DNA from: Mytilus edulis
Taxonomy: Eukaryota > Mollusca > Bivalvia > Mytilida > Mytilidae
Direction of reading: 5' to 3'
Assembly (NCBI RefSeq): GCF_963676685.1
Contig: NC_092345.1
Span: forward strand, 76,001,960-76,065,959
DNA: 64,000 bases
The translations under genes and the position numbers were made by a program. Every line of letters begins with the position of its first letter. Position 1 is the first letter of the stretch. Under the pieces are notes generated by a model. That model saw nothing but the letters and a program-made list of their open reading frames with translations, ran no database searches and had not been told where the DNA came from. Of the stretch, positions 13,501-25,830 are shown piece after piece.

Positions 13501-16500
13501 AACGAACGTAAAGGGAGCACGTATTTCATTTCTACAATAACAGTTAAAAGAGTCTTTGTTTTATCCAGTAAAACAGCATTCTTTTCTAAATCAAGTTTAT
13601 TTAAAAAAAAAAAATAATATCGCAAATAATACACGATTTTAATATAATCAAACAGAGAAAAATTGTGTCAAATACACTTACGTCCGAAACGTTACTTACG
13701 TAAACCACGAGTACACACATTTCCGCGGGAATTTTTTAAGCACGAGTTTCACGATTAACATTTTAATGACATTATTGAAGTATGTTAGTCTAAATTTAAC
13801 GACAAGATTCACATTTATTTTTATTTGTTACAGTACACTTTCTGCAAATTATCAAAGTGGAATATCGAGATTTGCAAAAAAATGATGCTACACTGTTTCT
13901 AAAAAGTAATGTTGAATAAATCTAGAAAAAGACTTTGTTTATCAAGAAAATAAATCTACAATTTTGCACCATATATATATTGTGGATTTTATAATGACGA
14001 TTTAACAGTACACATGTTTGGAAGATAGACGCGAAGTTGTCACTTATCGTCGAGTGGCTAATATTTCATGAATGTTCAGCACTATAGGCAAAACGCAGTT
14101 ATACGCCAAAATAACCGTTCCATTGCTCCGGTGTATCATATATACACATTTAAGGGGGGGGGTGGCAATGAATATTACCAGGGGAGAGGCGATGATTCAA
14201 AAGTTATGAAACGAGCACCAGCATATGGCATAGTATAAAGATCATCTTGTTTTCTTCATTTTCGTTTTATTATTTTGAGCGTTGCAAATTTTGAATCAAG
14301 GAAGTATTTGTGTTTCTGTTAGAGAAGAAGACAATGTATTTGCTTTGACATTTTATTAGGTTACACAGTTCAACATTGTAATATTGAAGAGTGGGGGAGG
14401 GGCCGGTTTTTCGTCTTCTAGGGGCATTTTGTTCGTCTGACTACTCTATATCTAGAATATTTTGTAGTGTTATCTCCGACGACCTGGTGGAATCAATAAT
14501 CATAATATTCTAACATATCGTACGTCCCGAAATCCTAAATATCTCAAGAAAAATCCAATTTTAATAAGTGTCGTTGCATGCACAATAATTGTCCGAAGTT
14601 CCACGACTATTATTTAAATATGTCAAAATAAAGGATCCCTAAAACGAGTCTTACGTATGATTCGTCAATCTTACGTACCTTTCGTCAATTTGTAAGAAAG
14701 CTCTACTAAAACTGTGTGATGACCTCAGTTAACTTGAAGAAGTAACAATTAAAATCTTCGAAAGTTTATCTGATTAACATGTGATAAATTGGTCTAAGCA
14801 TCAATGTTTTCTATGCGCAAAACACAGGTATTACCTATTACATGAATTATGTCTCAGATGACAATGAAATGTTATAGACATTATAGATTTAATGAAAGTT
14901 TTCTTTTATTATTGTTGTGATACGGAAATAAATGTGACTGGTTTGAATACCACTAATGAAAATATTACTACATCTTTTAGTCACTATCAAATGACACAGA
15001 AATGTCCTATTCAAGACTAACTATATGTCCCGAACTCCTTTTTTCTCGCTAAAACTTGTATTTCTGTTCCTTATCTTAATTTCACATGCGACAGAACTAT
15101 TATTACAAAACATTTAGAATTCCATTCCAAAGTAAAAAATCAAATTAAACATCGTCAAAATATATGATTGATGTATATACATAAAGTCAAGCAAAGACTT
15201 CAATTATGTTTAGCTTATCTTTCAAAATATTTGGCTTCAACTGGCATTTTAGACAGAGTGTAATGGGTAATGGATGTTGTTCTGTTTTTCATTTTGTAAA
15301 TAATAACAATAAAATGGAGTAATTTTCAGCATTGTTACACATGATAATACTAAAATTATGTTGTTCTTACCTTTTCACAAGTGTTTACAACTTTTTCACA
15401 TCTAGCTGCCATACCTGTGACGTCAGTTCCTGGGTGACTCCATATTATCCTTGGTGCCTTTTTTGCCCCCTTCTCAACCTACATATTAAGAAAAAGAAAA
15501 ATGCTACTGCTAAAGAATACAGAAATGTATGAAAATGGTACTACTAACACAAAGGTTCCTGGTTCGATTACCGTTTGGGATGAAAATTTCAAGAATTCTA
15601 TTTTCGGCTCTCCCTAGACACCATCTGCGAGTATGGTCTTGAGGAAACGATGATAGTCCGTCGGAAGGGGGTGATAAATGGCTGACCCGTGTAAAGAGAG
15701 AGCCATATCTCTTGCACGTTAAAGACACCCTTGTAGATTTCGAAAAAGAGTAGGCTAATGCCGCTACAAGGCAGCACTAGCACCCGCAAAGTGGAAATGG
15801 ATTAATATAAGTTGCAAAACTTGTTTCCCAATCAACTATAAATAAATATGTTTAAACTAATGACCGGTGGGGCGTGGTTTCCGTCTGATAATGACCGTTG
15901 GGGCGTGGTTTTCGTCTGATAATGACCGTTGGAGCGTGATTTCTCTGTTAATGACCGGTGGGGCGTGGTTTATCTGTTTAAAGAGATGTACCTTTTATAA
16001 ACCATGTTCCTGTTTTTAATATTATATTTAAGTTGTTGAATTGTTTTTTTGTATGTTTTCGTTAATTATAAAATTAAAGATAACTTGATTATACTGAAAA
16101 ATTGCACTAAAATGAATGGCAGTATTACTACGACTGGTCTTCACTCTTTGCCATAGAAATCGTACAACTACTCGAGTTCGCTGTAGGCATTTTGAATTTA
16201 TGAGAATTTTCCAAAACATGGTTTCTATGAAATAAACACAATAGTTCTTGAAAAACTGGTCATTATCGTGATACATGGACTGCCCGTAGGACAGTGGTAT
16301 TGACTGCGACAGCGATAATGACCTCGCCTTCGGCTCAGTCATTATCACTATCTTAGTCAATACCACTGTCCTGTGGGCAGTCCATATATCACAATAATGA
16401 CCAGTTTTTCAAGAACTATTATATAATTGTTACACACGCTGTTAAATTTGCCGACTTGATATTATTCATGAACTAAAAATTGCTCTGTGGGTATAATAAT

Positions 16501-19124
16501 AATTCGAGGCAAAATCATCAAGAATTGACAACTAGCAAATCTGAAATCGGTATCACAATACAACTCAAAACTGTACACAAACTAATATCTTATGTCGACT
16601 CAATAAAGCGTCTTGATGTGATTTGTTTATTTATGTAGCCTAGTTACTGTCCCATTGACTTTTACTCTACACTTTTCTATTGAATAAAACGATCGTTCAA
16701 TATTGGTTGTAAAAGAAATATTCAAAGTTGATCGAACAGACTTATTTTGGCCTCTGATCTTTTACGAAGTTCAAGCTGTAACATTTGTAGTTTCTCAGCA
16801 GTTCAGTTGAAACCTAAACGATTTTCGTAACGTTGAATGTTTTATATATAAATGTCAGTGATACAGTGCAAAATATTTACAAATTTGGTATTATTATGCG
16901 AACAAACGGGTCTTCGTCTATTGAATTTCAGAGTTCAATTATTTTTAACTATGAATACAATGAGATTCAAGAACAATGAGGCAGTTTATCTAACATCATT
17001 CAAACGGAAACAAGAAAAACGACAGCTAAGATTATTTTTATAAATGACGACATATTCATACCAAAACTCAAATAAAGCATACATTTCACAGATTATATAT
17101 ATATATACCCTACATATATATATAATTATGTATAATCGAAAATTAATTGTTTATTAAAAGGAAAACTGTATATTTATACCAACAGGGGGACAAAAACGAT
17201 GGTTACATTTGCTATATTTACCTGATAAGAATTCTTAAGGAATGCATCAGTTTCACTAACTGCTTTTATAAGCATTTCTACTTCTTCTTTGTCATATAAG
17301 TTTCTGAAAATCAAATAAATTGAAAAAATTGTCAACATTTATTTGAGTAGTATATATTTGATATCTATATCATCCTTATGACTTTGCTTTTTGTATTGTC
17401 ATCATTGTGACACAAAGTTCACACGACCACTGCCACTTTGTAGACAAAACGTTCGTCTGGTGTACACAATATTAAGCACAGTATGATGGTATCTGTCATG
17501 AGTTTATTTTGATTCATTAGAAAAGAGTTTTACAGTTAATCAACGTGCATTTTTACTTGATATAATATAAAAACATTCAGAAATATGTCCATTTTCTCTG
17601 CTTTTTTCGACTGGTCTGTCAATCCCTCCTATTAAGCTTTTGAAAAATAATACATTTCAGCAAATCTGCTGGGTTTAGTACACAAACACTGATATACAAA
17701 TATGTTTATCACAATTATTTTATATCTGTTTGAATGAGATATTTTAAGAATAATTTGTGTTCGAAATATTTCGGTCTATAAACAAATATACCTGACTAAT
17801 ATATAACCGTAATCTTTAAAATCTTGTACCATTTTTTGAGTCGTTTGGAATTCATCTGTATACTGATATTCTGTAAAAACAAACTAATTATGTTACGTCT
17901 AGTAAGTTATCTTATTATGGTGGAACTTGTAGAGTCACAAACAGTTAAAATGAACAGTTGTGGTGCATAATTGACAGTTCTGTTAGCTTCCACTGTATGG
18001 GTTTATCAACGTTGATTGTATTGTCTCATAAACAGAATTTATAATGGAAACGGGTATTTGTCAACGAGACAACAACCCGATAAAAGAGCATAAAACAGAC
18101 CAAGGCCATCTATAGGGTTTCAACGCAGTGAGAAAAGTACCGCACCCGGAAACAGGCTTCAGCCGGCCTTTAATAATAATCTATACAAGTTGAGCGAAAT
18201 GGACGCCACACTTAGACCTGAAACATAAAGATAAACGAAAAAAAAAACAAAAAAAACACAAGGCTAACAAAGCCTGATATTCCTGGCTTGGGACAGGAGC
18301 ATATAAATGCAGCAGGGCTAAGTCTAAATTGATATTGTATCTACTTTCTGAATCCGATTAATTGAACATTGACTGTTTTGTGCACTAGCTGCTACCATGT
18401 TGAACTCGACCGGTTAGGTAACATGGTTGCGTTCAATATCGTAGTGGCTGCGTAGTGCTACGTAGATTTATGACTATTGAACGTGTAGCTAGCCTAGTTT
18501 CTACATAGATATTGATAGCAGCTACGTCTACGGAGCCGCTACGAAGGTGCTGCGATATTGAACACGACCCTGGCAACTACCAATTCCCTAGCCAACATGG
18601 CCAAGTAGTCAACACTTCGGAGTTGACATGAATATCAATAATGTGGTCATTTTTATAAATTTCCTGTTTACAAAACTTTGAATTTACCGAAAAACTAAGG
18701 ATTTTCTTATCCCAGGCATAGATTACCTTAGCCGTATTTGGCAAAAAAAATTGGAATTTTGGATCCTCAATGCTCTTCAACTTTGTAGTTGTTTTGCTTT
18801 ATAAATATTTTGATATGAGCGTCACTGATGAGTCTTATGTAGACGAAACGCGCGTCTGGCGGACTAAATTATAATCCTGGTACCTTTGATAACTAGTTAT
18901 ACCATAACATAAAATTAAAGAATCGAGTTACACGATGGTTGTCATTACTAATGAAGCAGGATTTGGTTACCCTTCCGGGGCGTCCGAGATTTAGTTTTTG
19001 TAAAAGCTTTTATTGAAGGAAATATATAATATACATATTTAAACAGAAGATAGAATCTTGGATTGCGAAACAACGTTTTTACGTTTTTTATAATGCATTA
19101 TAACTAACCTGCAATGTAGCTCAT
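10549..19124 (-). CDS. PhyH-family Fe(II)/2-oxoglutarate dioxygenase, copy B (complete)
   Basis: Complete gene predicting 285 aa, close to the usual 280-300 aa of single-domain PhyH enzymes. Exons: 19109-19130 (ATG at 19122-19124), 17792-17870, 17222-17303, 15371-15478, 13128-13219, 12568-12658, 11695-11824, 11161-11312 and 10549-10656 (TAA at 10549-10551). Active-site residues in the double-stranded beta helix are H122 and D124 (WHQDYG), H211 (in TIHHSSAN) and R222. The spacing from H211 to R222 equals that of the His and Arg in ectoine hydroxylases, from family knowledge. I see no signal peptide or membrane segment, so it is likely cytosolic. No peroxisomal SKL-type tail is present (the C-terminus is YQR), which argues against a true peroxisomal phytanoyl-CoA hydroxylase. 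A separate acceptor precedes the ATG exon, implying an untranslated first exon that I did not find. Introns carry a TIR element (13469-14705), a SINE-like block (15535-15850), a minisatellite and a large palindrome (16240-16420). The substrate is unknown. Confidence 0.92.
13469..14705. mobile_element. 1.24-kb DNA transposon-like element with terminal inverted repeats
   Basis: TAGAGCTTTCTTACAAATTG and the following GACGAAAGGTACG at 13469-13501 recur inverted at 14673-14705, about 33 bp and nearly perfect. A TA dinucleotide sits at each end, compatible with a TA target. The interior holds no long open frame, so it is non-autonomous. It contains repeated ACGTAA motifs near both ends. It lies in intron 5 of PhyH copy B. 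Confidence 0.65.
15535..15850 (+). mobile_element. Probable second tRNA-derived SINE, head truncated
   Basis: The block starts with a box B-like CCTGGTTCGATTACC and continues with a GC-richer body around 15600-15790 unlike the surrounding intron. I know this body (AGAGAGCCATATCTCTTGCA and CAAGGCAGCACTAGCACCCG) as a dispersed mussel repeat. It ends in an AT-rich tail. Box A was not found. It sits in intron 4 of PhyH copy B. Assignment as a SINE rests on the box B-like motif and the size. Confidence 0.5.
15859..15978 (+). repeat. Four-unit minisatellite, 29-31 bp
   Basis: Four copies of TAATGACCGGTGGGGCGTGG with a following TTTCCGTCTGA-like end, starting at about 15859, 15889, 15920 and 15949. 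It lies in an intron of PhyH copy B, next to the SINE-like block. Confidence 0.85.
16240..16420. repeat. 181-bp near-perfect palindrome (foldback)
   Basis: The left arm (16240-16321) runs from AATAGTTCTTGAAAAACTGG to GCGATAATGAC. The right arm (16338-16420) is its reverse complement with few mismatches, ending CCAGTTTTTCAAGAACTATT. The loop is about 16 bases around CTCGCCTTCGGCTCA. It lies in intron 3 of PhyH copy B, and RNA across it could form a long hairpin. Confidence 0.88.
18596..18898 (+). repeat. Full-length copy of the GACGAAACGCGCGTCTGGCG dispersed repeat
   Basis: About 300 bp beginning AACACTTCGGAGTTGACATG and ending with GAGCGTCACTGATGAGTCTT, GACGAAACGCGCGTCTGG and CTGGTACCTTTGATAACTA. 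Partial copies lie at 3031-3155 and 17415-17510 on the plus strand and at 23812-23890 on the minus strand. The 67-codon open frame on the opposite strand is a by-product. Confidence 0.75.
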
Positions 19125-19347
19125 TTTGACCTGAAAAAAAGACAAACATTGCGCATTACTATACCATGTATAAATGTATGCATACATGATCACTTATAAA
19201 CTCTTTATTATGAAAAAGAAATGTTTTCAAAATACCATACTGGCATATCTTTAGTAAAATATCAGTCGACTTAAGTAGATACTTTAGATATTGAGTAAAC
19301 TATGGTTATATATATATACATTTAGTAACCAATTTCAGGTCGATCAT

Positions 19348-19500
19348 TGCGCTGGTAAAATCACAAAAGTTTGATTGAAAAAATTCAAAAGGCGCTACAG
19401 AACAAATCAATAAATTAATAATTCAAGTGCGCTGGTCAAATCACAAAAGATTGATTGGAAAAATTCAAAAGGCGCTACAGAACAAATCAATAAATTAATA
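19348..19500 (+). repeat. Two-copy 80-bp direct repeat
   Basis: GCGCTGGTAAAATCACAAAA at 19349 recurs as GCGCTGGTCAAATCACAAAA at 19429, and the rest of the unit (AGGCGCTACAGAACAAATCA) is identical. It lies just upstream of the ATG exon of PhyH copy B, possibly near its promoter or in a 5' intron. Confidence 0.85.
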
Positions 19501-20345
19501 AATAATTCAGTGTCCGATATTTTTTTCAACATGTTCAATTCCATTTTTAACGTAGACATATTTTACTCTCTTATGTAAGAATTAATCTAACTTCACGGAC
19601 TATTTACTTTATGATAAACTGACAATCAATGGTGCGGACAAGGACACCGAGGTTCATTTATATATTTATTTTAAATAAATGTAATGGAATGTATTGTATA
19701 AATGAGATCAAGTTAATTATAACTGCACAATAAAACGTATACTATTAACGAATTATCGAATAATCGAATCCTCTATTAAACCAATATGCGACATTTTTAT
19801 AAAAATGGGTTATATTTGCATTTTCAGATGTGTGATAATAAAACGTAAAATCAATCTTTTGTTTACCTTTACGTGATCTTACTTCTTTAAACTGTACACT
19901 ATTTATAACTCCGATATCACATGACAACAACATTGTTTTGTCACATGACATTGGACAACTGGCGACTGATTGGATGATGCTTGTTTAACGTCATGTGGTA
20001 AATATCTCATGCATATTCAGGACGAGAACATATATTGCATAATTTGCATTTATTCATAAAGGGAGATCCTGAAAGATATATTTGAGGGGACAAATCCGCC
20101 TGGAAATGAGAAGTGATACCACTAGTACTTGAGATAAATTAGCCTGTATATATCCCTGCCTCAGATCCCTTCTTATTTATATCTTAATTGGTTTAGAATT
20201 TGGTTTAGGTTTAGAAGATCTAAGAATATGGTTTAGAATTAAGGTAGGACTATTTACTTTTGTATATCTTTAAACATTTCAATTTATTTTTCCTTATTTT
20301 TATTTGTTCTTCCAACAACATGAACAAGAGAAGAGGGGCATATCA

Positions 20346-21390
20346 TTATGTAACCTTCGATTGATATAAAGTTGAAGGCCAATTAAAACATGCATAAAGA
20401 CAAGAATAAGTAAGTTAGAATATTAAAGAAAATTTGATAAAACTTGAAATCTTTGAAAAATAAAAACTTAAAAAAAGAACCCAGACAACACAAAGACAAA
20501 AACACACATGCTACATACTAATATACAATGAGTTTAATAAGTAATCCAAATTTGGTAGAGTACTTCAGGTTTATTGTGATTCAGGTATATCATGTATACA
20601 GGAAATTTGGTTTCTGAAACAAGCCAGTGCCTGTTTGAAACCACCTCTGCCTAGTTCCGATATACTGAACATTAGATTTACCGCTAAACCTCCACTAGGG
20701 GTTATGCGTGTACACCAGAATCCTCCATTAGGGGTAACGCGTATACATCAGATTTACTGTGAAACCTCCACTAGGGGTAATGCGTGCACATCAGATTTAC
20801 CGCGAAACCTCCACTAGTGGTATTATAATGTAATCTTCGATTGATATAAAGTTGACCAATTATAACATGTATAAAGACAAGAATAAGTAAGTTAGAATAT
20901 TAAAGAAAATTTGATAAAACTTGAAATCTTTGAAAAATAAAAACTTAAAAAAAAACCAAACAACACAAAAACAAAGACACACATACTACATATACAATGA
21001 ATTTAATCAGTAATCAAAATTTGGTAGTGTACTTCAGGTTTATTGTGATTCAGGTATACCATGTATACAGGAAATTTAGTTTCTGAGACAAGCCAGTGCC
21101 TGTTTGAAACCACCACTGACTAGTTCCGGTATACTGAACATTAGATTTACCGCAAAAACTCCACTAGGAGTAATGCGTGAACATCAGATTTACTGTCAAT
21201 CCTCCAGTAGGGATAATGATTATACATCAGATTTACTGTGAAACCTCCACTAGGGTAATGCGTGCACATCAGATTTACTCTGAAAACTCCACTAAGGGTA
21301 TTGCGTGTAAATCAGATTTGTTGTGATACCTCCGCTGGGGGCAATGCTTCTTCATCAGATTTACCGCGAAACCTCCACTAGTGGTACGAG
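20346..21390. repeat. 480-bp tandem duplication containing a minisatellite
   Basis: The segment starting TGTAACCTTCGATTGATATA at 20349 repeats at 20829, with nearly identical sequence for most of its length. Each copy ends in a minisatellite (20667-20824 and 21136-21388) of roughly 43-bp units whose core is GAAACCTCCACTAGGGGTAA plus ATCAGATTTACTG. The second copy has more units. Confidence 0.8.
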
Positions 21391-21394
21391 AGTG

Positions 21395-23535
21395 AAGGCG
21401 CCATCGATTTACTGACGTTTCGCGAGAGCAGATTTAAAGCTTTCTACACTTGTTGCGCGAACAATAGTGTCTTCTAGATGGTTCCAATTTACTATTGTGG
21501 ACACAAAGAATGAATTTGAATGTTGCGGTGTTTTACTGGTAGGAATATCAAAACACCTGGTCTGGATCAATAACAGGTACCAGCACCTCAACCACCTTGT
21601 ACAAAAATAAAAGTTTTTGGCTCATGCGTCTCAATTGGAATTCCTGTAGCTCTAATTTTGTAAGTATGTTTTTTATGCAGTCATCTTCTCTAGTTCTGTA
21701 AAGCGTGCTGCTTGTCTTTGTATTCGTTCTAGCTTGTTTGAGTTTGCTATACTATAGAGTTTCCGTACTGTTGATGCGTATTCCATTGTTGATCTAACTA
21801 GAGAAATGTAAGCAGTTTTCTCACATTCCTGTGGACAGTATCGTAAATTTCTTCTGAGGAAGCCTAGGGTTGAATTTGCCTTTTTAGCAACGTTTGTTAT
21901 GTGCGTGCTTCACTTCAGTTTTTCTGATATCTGCACTCCTAGGTATGGGTTGCTCTGAACTTATTGTATGTGACCGTTGAGTGTATAGAATCTCTGGCTT
22001 TTGTTCTTTATGCTTAGTATGTAGCACCTTTTTGCGTTAAATCGCATACCCCATTTTTCCCCCACTCTTCTAGGCTAGCTAGGTCTTTTAGCAGCAGTTT
22101 GTGATCTTTCTCTGTTTTAATGGTTCTGTATAATAAGCAGTCATCGGCGGACAGCCGTTCTGATGATTTGACAGTGTCTGGGAGGTCATTTATATGATAT
22201 AAGAAAAGTAATGGTCCTAGAACTGTTCCCTATGGAACTGAGTCCACTTTGACTTCTTCCGACTGTACTTTCATCTTTCTCTGTGTCAGAAACATATGTA
22301 GCCAGTTGTTTAGGTGTCCTCGAATTCCGTATTCTCCCATTTTTGATAATAATTAGTTGTGTGGTACTGTATCAAAGGTTTTTGAAAAGTCCAGGATTGC
22401 GATGTCAGTTTGTAGCCCGGCGTCAAATGCTTTCATGAAGTCATGTAAGGTGACTAGTAGTTGTGTTTCCCATGAGTAGCCAGATCTAAATCCATTGTTG
22501 AGCGATGTTAAGACTTTGTGTTTTTTAAGATTTTTGAGGATGTGCATATGATAAGTTCTAGTAGTTTGCAAGGTACTGATGTTAATGAGACTGGTCTATA
22601 GTTTTCTGCAACGTGTTTTTCTCCCTTTTTGAATAAACGCGAGATATTTGTGTTCAGCCAGTCTTCTGGTAGTATGCCAGTGTCTATTGATGTTTGGAAG
22701 ATGGCATTTAGTTCTGGTGCTATTTATGTAGCACATTCTTTTAGTATTTTGTTTGGGATACCATCTGGTCCAGATGTTTTTATGGGTTTACATCTTTGAG
22801 TAGTTTTTCCAGGCCTTTTGTGATTAGAAATAGTTCGGTTATTGTTTCCAGTATGTATTTTGTTGTTTTAGGAATTGATGTTGATTTGTCAATTGTGAAT
22901 ACAGATCTAAATTGTTGGATTGAAATTTCTGCCTTTCCTTTGCTGTCTCTGACTATTTCCCCCTTGTTTTTTAAAGGTGATACACCAATGTTGTCTGTTT
23001 TCCTGGATTTGATGTACTTCCAGAATGGCTTTAAATTGTTTGTTTCACGGCCTTTGATGATAGTATCAATGATGTATGAATATTCTGCTTTCCTGAATTG
23101 CCGCTTTACTTCTTTTTGAAATTGTCTGTAGTTTTTCCACTTTTTAGTTTTCTTAGCCTGTTGGTATAGCCGTTGTTTCTTTTTGAAGAGTTTTCTAATT
23201 TTGTGATTTATCCAGGGTAAGTTGTTCTTAGAGCGGATTTCTTTAGATAAGATGTGTTTGTCCATACTTTGAAAGAGTTCTTTCTAAAAGGTGTCACTCA
23301 TTTCTTGTACGTTTGTTCCACGATCCTGCATGTGTCGGATGTTTGTTGATGTTATTGAAATCTCCTCTTTAATAGTGTTCCAGTTTGTCTTTAAGTATAT
23401 ATAGCACTTCCTGGGTTTTCTACGCTGGTAATAAGGTTTGGTGTCACAGTCTGTAACTATCATTTCATGGTCTGATATGCCAGGTGTGTTTTTGGATGTT
23501 TTGACAAGTGATTTTACTTTGAAACCAACACTTTT
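21395..23535 (-). pseudogene. 5'-truncated, decayed Jockey/CR1-like LINE (endonuclease tail, RT, C-terminal domain)
   Basis: Non-LTR retrotransposon fragment read right to left. The end of an APE-type endonuclease with its SDH motif lies at 23467-23475, followed by a basic linker (22780-23265) that begins LPWINHKIRKLFKKK. Reverse transcriptase motif A (LDFSKTFD) is near 22369-22391, the catalytic ADD box (LSADDCLLYR) at about 22125-22154, and the C-terminal region at 21409-21990. The frame is broken by several stops and shifts, so the copy is dead. It starts inside the endonuclease, typical of 5' truncation during target-primed reverse transcription. Both flanks are minisatellite of the same kind, so it inserted into that array. 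A related fragment lies at 44090-44790. Confidence 0.85.
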
Positions 23536-23780
23536 GGTAGTTGACTTCAGATTTACAGTAAAACCGCCACTAGAGGAAGTGCGGACAATGTGATTTCTCA
23601 TAAAACACGACTATGATTAGTGTTTACATCACATTCACCGTTGAACCTTCACACGAGGTATAGTATACCAATACGACCGTGAAAACCCTCTAGGGTTAGT
23701 GCTTATCTAATTTACAGTGAAACAAACACTCTGGATAGTGTACTTTTGATTAAACGTGAAACCACAACTTGATGTATTGT
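23536..23780. repeat. Diverged continuation of the CCTCCACTAGGGG minisatellite
   Basis: Several degenerate units such as GATTTACAGTAAAACCGCCA and TTTACAGTGAAACAAACACT follow the LINE. They match the array at 20667-21388, so the LINE at 21395-23535 splits one minisatellite locus. Confidence 0.65.
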
Positions 23781-24044
23781 TTATCAATAAACTCAACATA
23801 GATAACAAGATTGAAATTTTATATTGGCACCAGACGCGCGTTTCGTCTTCAAAAGACTCATCAGTGACGCTCGAATAAAAAAATGTTAAAAAGATATAAA
23901 AAAAGTACGATGTTGAAGAGCACTGGGGACCAAAACTTTCTTAATGTTTTGCTAAATACAGCGGAGGTAATTTATTCCTAAGGTAGATATTTGACCTACA
24001 TGGTCTTTAGTGCAACAACGAATATGCTTCATTTGTTGTAGCCA

Positions 24045-24580
24045 ATCACGTCCAAAATCGACTTCGAAGGACAATAACTCCTACAATGGTCAATTGACCA
24101 TTTTGGTCATGTTGACTTATTTGTAGATGTTTCTTTGTTGAACAATTTTGCGGTTTACAGTTAATCTACCTATTTTTGTATACAAGATATAACCAAAAAT
24201 TGTAGAATTTCCATTAAATTCCAAATTCTAAGGGAGCAACCCATCAACAGGTTGTCTGATGCGTCTGAAAATTTCGGGGCAGATAGATGTTGACCTTATG
24301 TACATTTTTACTCCTTGTCAGATTTGCCCTAAATGCTTTAGTTTCGGAGCTATAAGCCAAAAACTACATTTTCCCCCATGTTCTAGTTTTAGACATTGTA
24401 GCCATCTTGGTTGATGGGTGGGGTCATCGGATACATTTTTTAAAACTAGATATCCTCAAGATGATTAAGGCTAAGTTTGGGTTCATTTGGGCCAGTAGTT
24501 TCAGGAGAAATGATTTTTGTAAAAGTTAACGGACGACGACGGACACCAAGTGATTTGAAAAGCTCACTTTTGGGACATGT
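24045..24580 (+). repeat. Dispersed mussel repeat ending in ACGACG/GGACACC
   Basis: A roughly 530-bp block including GACAATAACTCCTACAATGG, TGATGCGTCTGAAAATTTCG, GGGCAGATAGATGTTGACC and AGTTAACGGACGACGACGG. I recognise it from memory as a very common interspersed mussel sequence. It is non-coding. Confidence 0.6.
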
Positions 24581-24630
24581 GCGCTAATAATCAGTTTAAA
24601 AGGAGTTGACTCATTGTATCGATACAAAGC

Positions 24631-24754
24631 AGAGTTCATTATGAACATATTGAGAAAAGAGTCTAGGTGAAACAAAAGTAACGCTCTCTGTACAGAGTTC
24701 ATTATGGACATATTGAGAAAAGAGTCTAGGTGAAACAAAAGTAACGCTCTCTGT
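24631..24754 (+). repeat. Two-copy 63-bp direct repeat
   Basis: AGAGTTCATTATGAACATAT at 24631 recurs at 24694 with one change in the first 20 bases, and both copies end GTAACGCTCTCTGT. Confidence 0.85.
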
Positions 24755-25160
24755 TGTTGTAATTTATTTTATCGATTGCCAGTTAAAAAGAGCAGCTGCT
24801 ATATGAATTATATGTTGGAAAACACACCAAAAAGTAAAACTGTATTCTAATATGACGTCCTTATTACGCTTTGTAAACAAAGCCGTGTTATAATGAGCAC
24901 AAAATATGTTTGACACATGCGCTCGAACTTACTATGTATGTTTACGTTATTGACATCGTTATCCTTTAAAACATATACACTTTTATTATATATTTTTTAT
25001 AAAAAAAACATATATTAACCCTGCTCGTAGTTTTTAAACTTATCAAATATGAAATGTAATGCACAGACTCCTCGGGGAGGAAACGGGAAAAAATAAACAT
25101 TTTTACGGTATTTTTGTACGCTTCGACCTATAAAAATACTGTATTCGTCCTATTAGAATC

Positions 25161-25325
25161 GAATTAATTTCTTCGTGTCACGCTCTATGCTCATTTTAAC
25201 ATGGGTAGGCATTATATTTGACCACATTTTACACCTTTATAACGCTCAGTGTAAAATATCGACGAATATATAATGCCTACCCATGTTAATATGAGCATAG
25301 AGCATGACATGAAGGAATTATTTCT
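25161..25325. repeat. 165-bp foldback element
   Basis: TCACGCTCTATGCTCATTTT, AACATGGGTAGGCATTATAT at 25178-25217 is inverted at 25268-25310, with arms of about 50 bp and few mismatches. A second small stem, ATTTTACAC/GTGTAAAAT, lies in the centre. It is flanked by diverged AATTAATTT/AATTATTT. Confidence 0.8.
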
Positions 25326-25830
25326 TAATAAATGTACGGTTTACTGATTACGCGGCCCACAAAATATGGTTAAACAAATATTTTTTCCCTTCTTAGTCAA
25401 TTGGTATATTGTGTAACATTTTTTACAATCGCCTTCAAATAAACTACCAATATAAAGGTGAAACACATATATATTAATTTGGATCTAAACCATGTATTTG
25501 ATCACAACCATAACGATTTTCTAGACACTCAACCGAACCTGGTATTATCGTCATCCTGTGTTAATTAAAAAAAAACAATTTCCATTAAGATCTAATGACT
25601 TACAATATAGATTCAAACAAGTTATTTGCATTTTATTTCCTCATTTAAAAAGAACAGAGACAATCGCTCTGAGAAGTAACATAATTCATCCTTGACCGAC
25701 CTAACCAAACTATGACAAAAACACTGAACAAAATCTTCTCCGATATGATGACGTTACTATACATGTACTCACTAGAGACAAAATACAGATCACATGGTTT
25801 TAATTTCATTAGAATATTCATATACATGTA

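Noticed and set aside
16028-16366. 112-codon minus-strand ORF
   Set aside because: Half of it lies in the palindrome and the rest in intron sequence. It has no recognisable domain.
22796-23119. 107-codon plus-strand ORF
   Set aside because: It is antisense to the LINE linker domain, which is clearly the coding strand.
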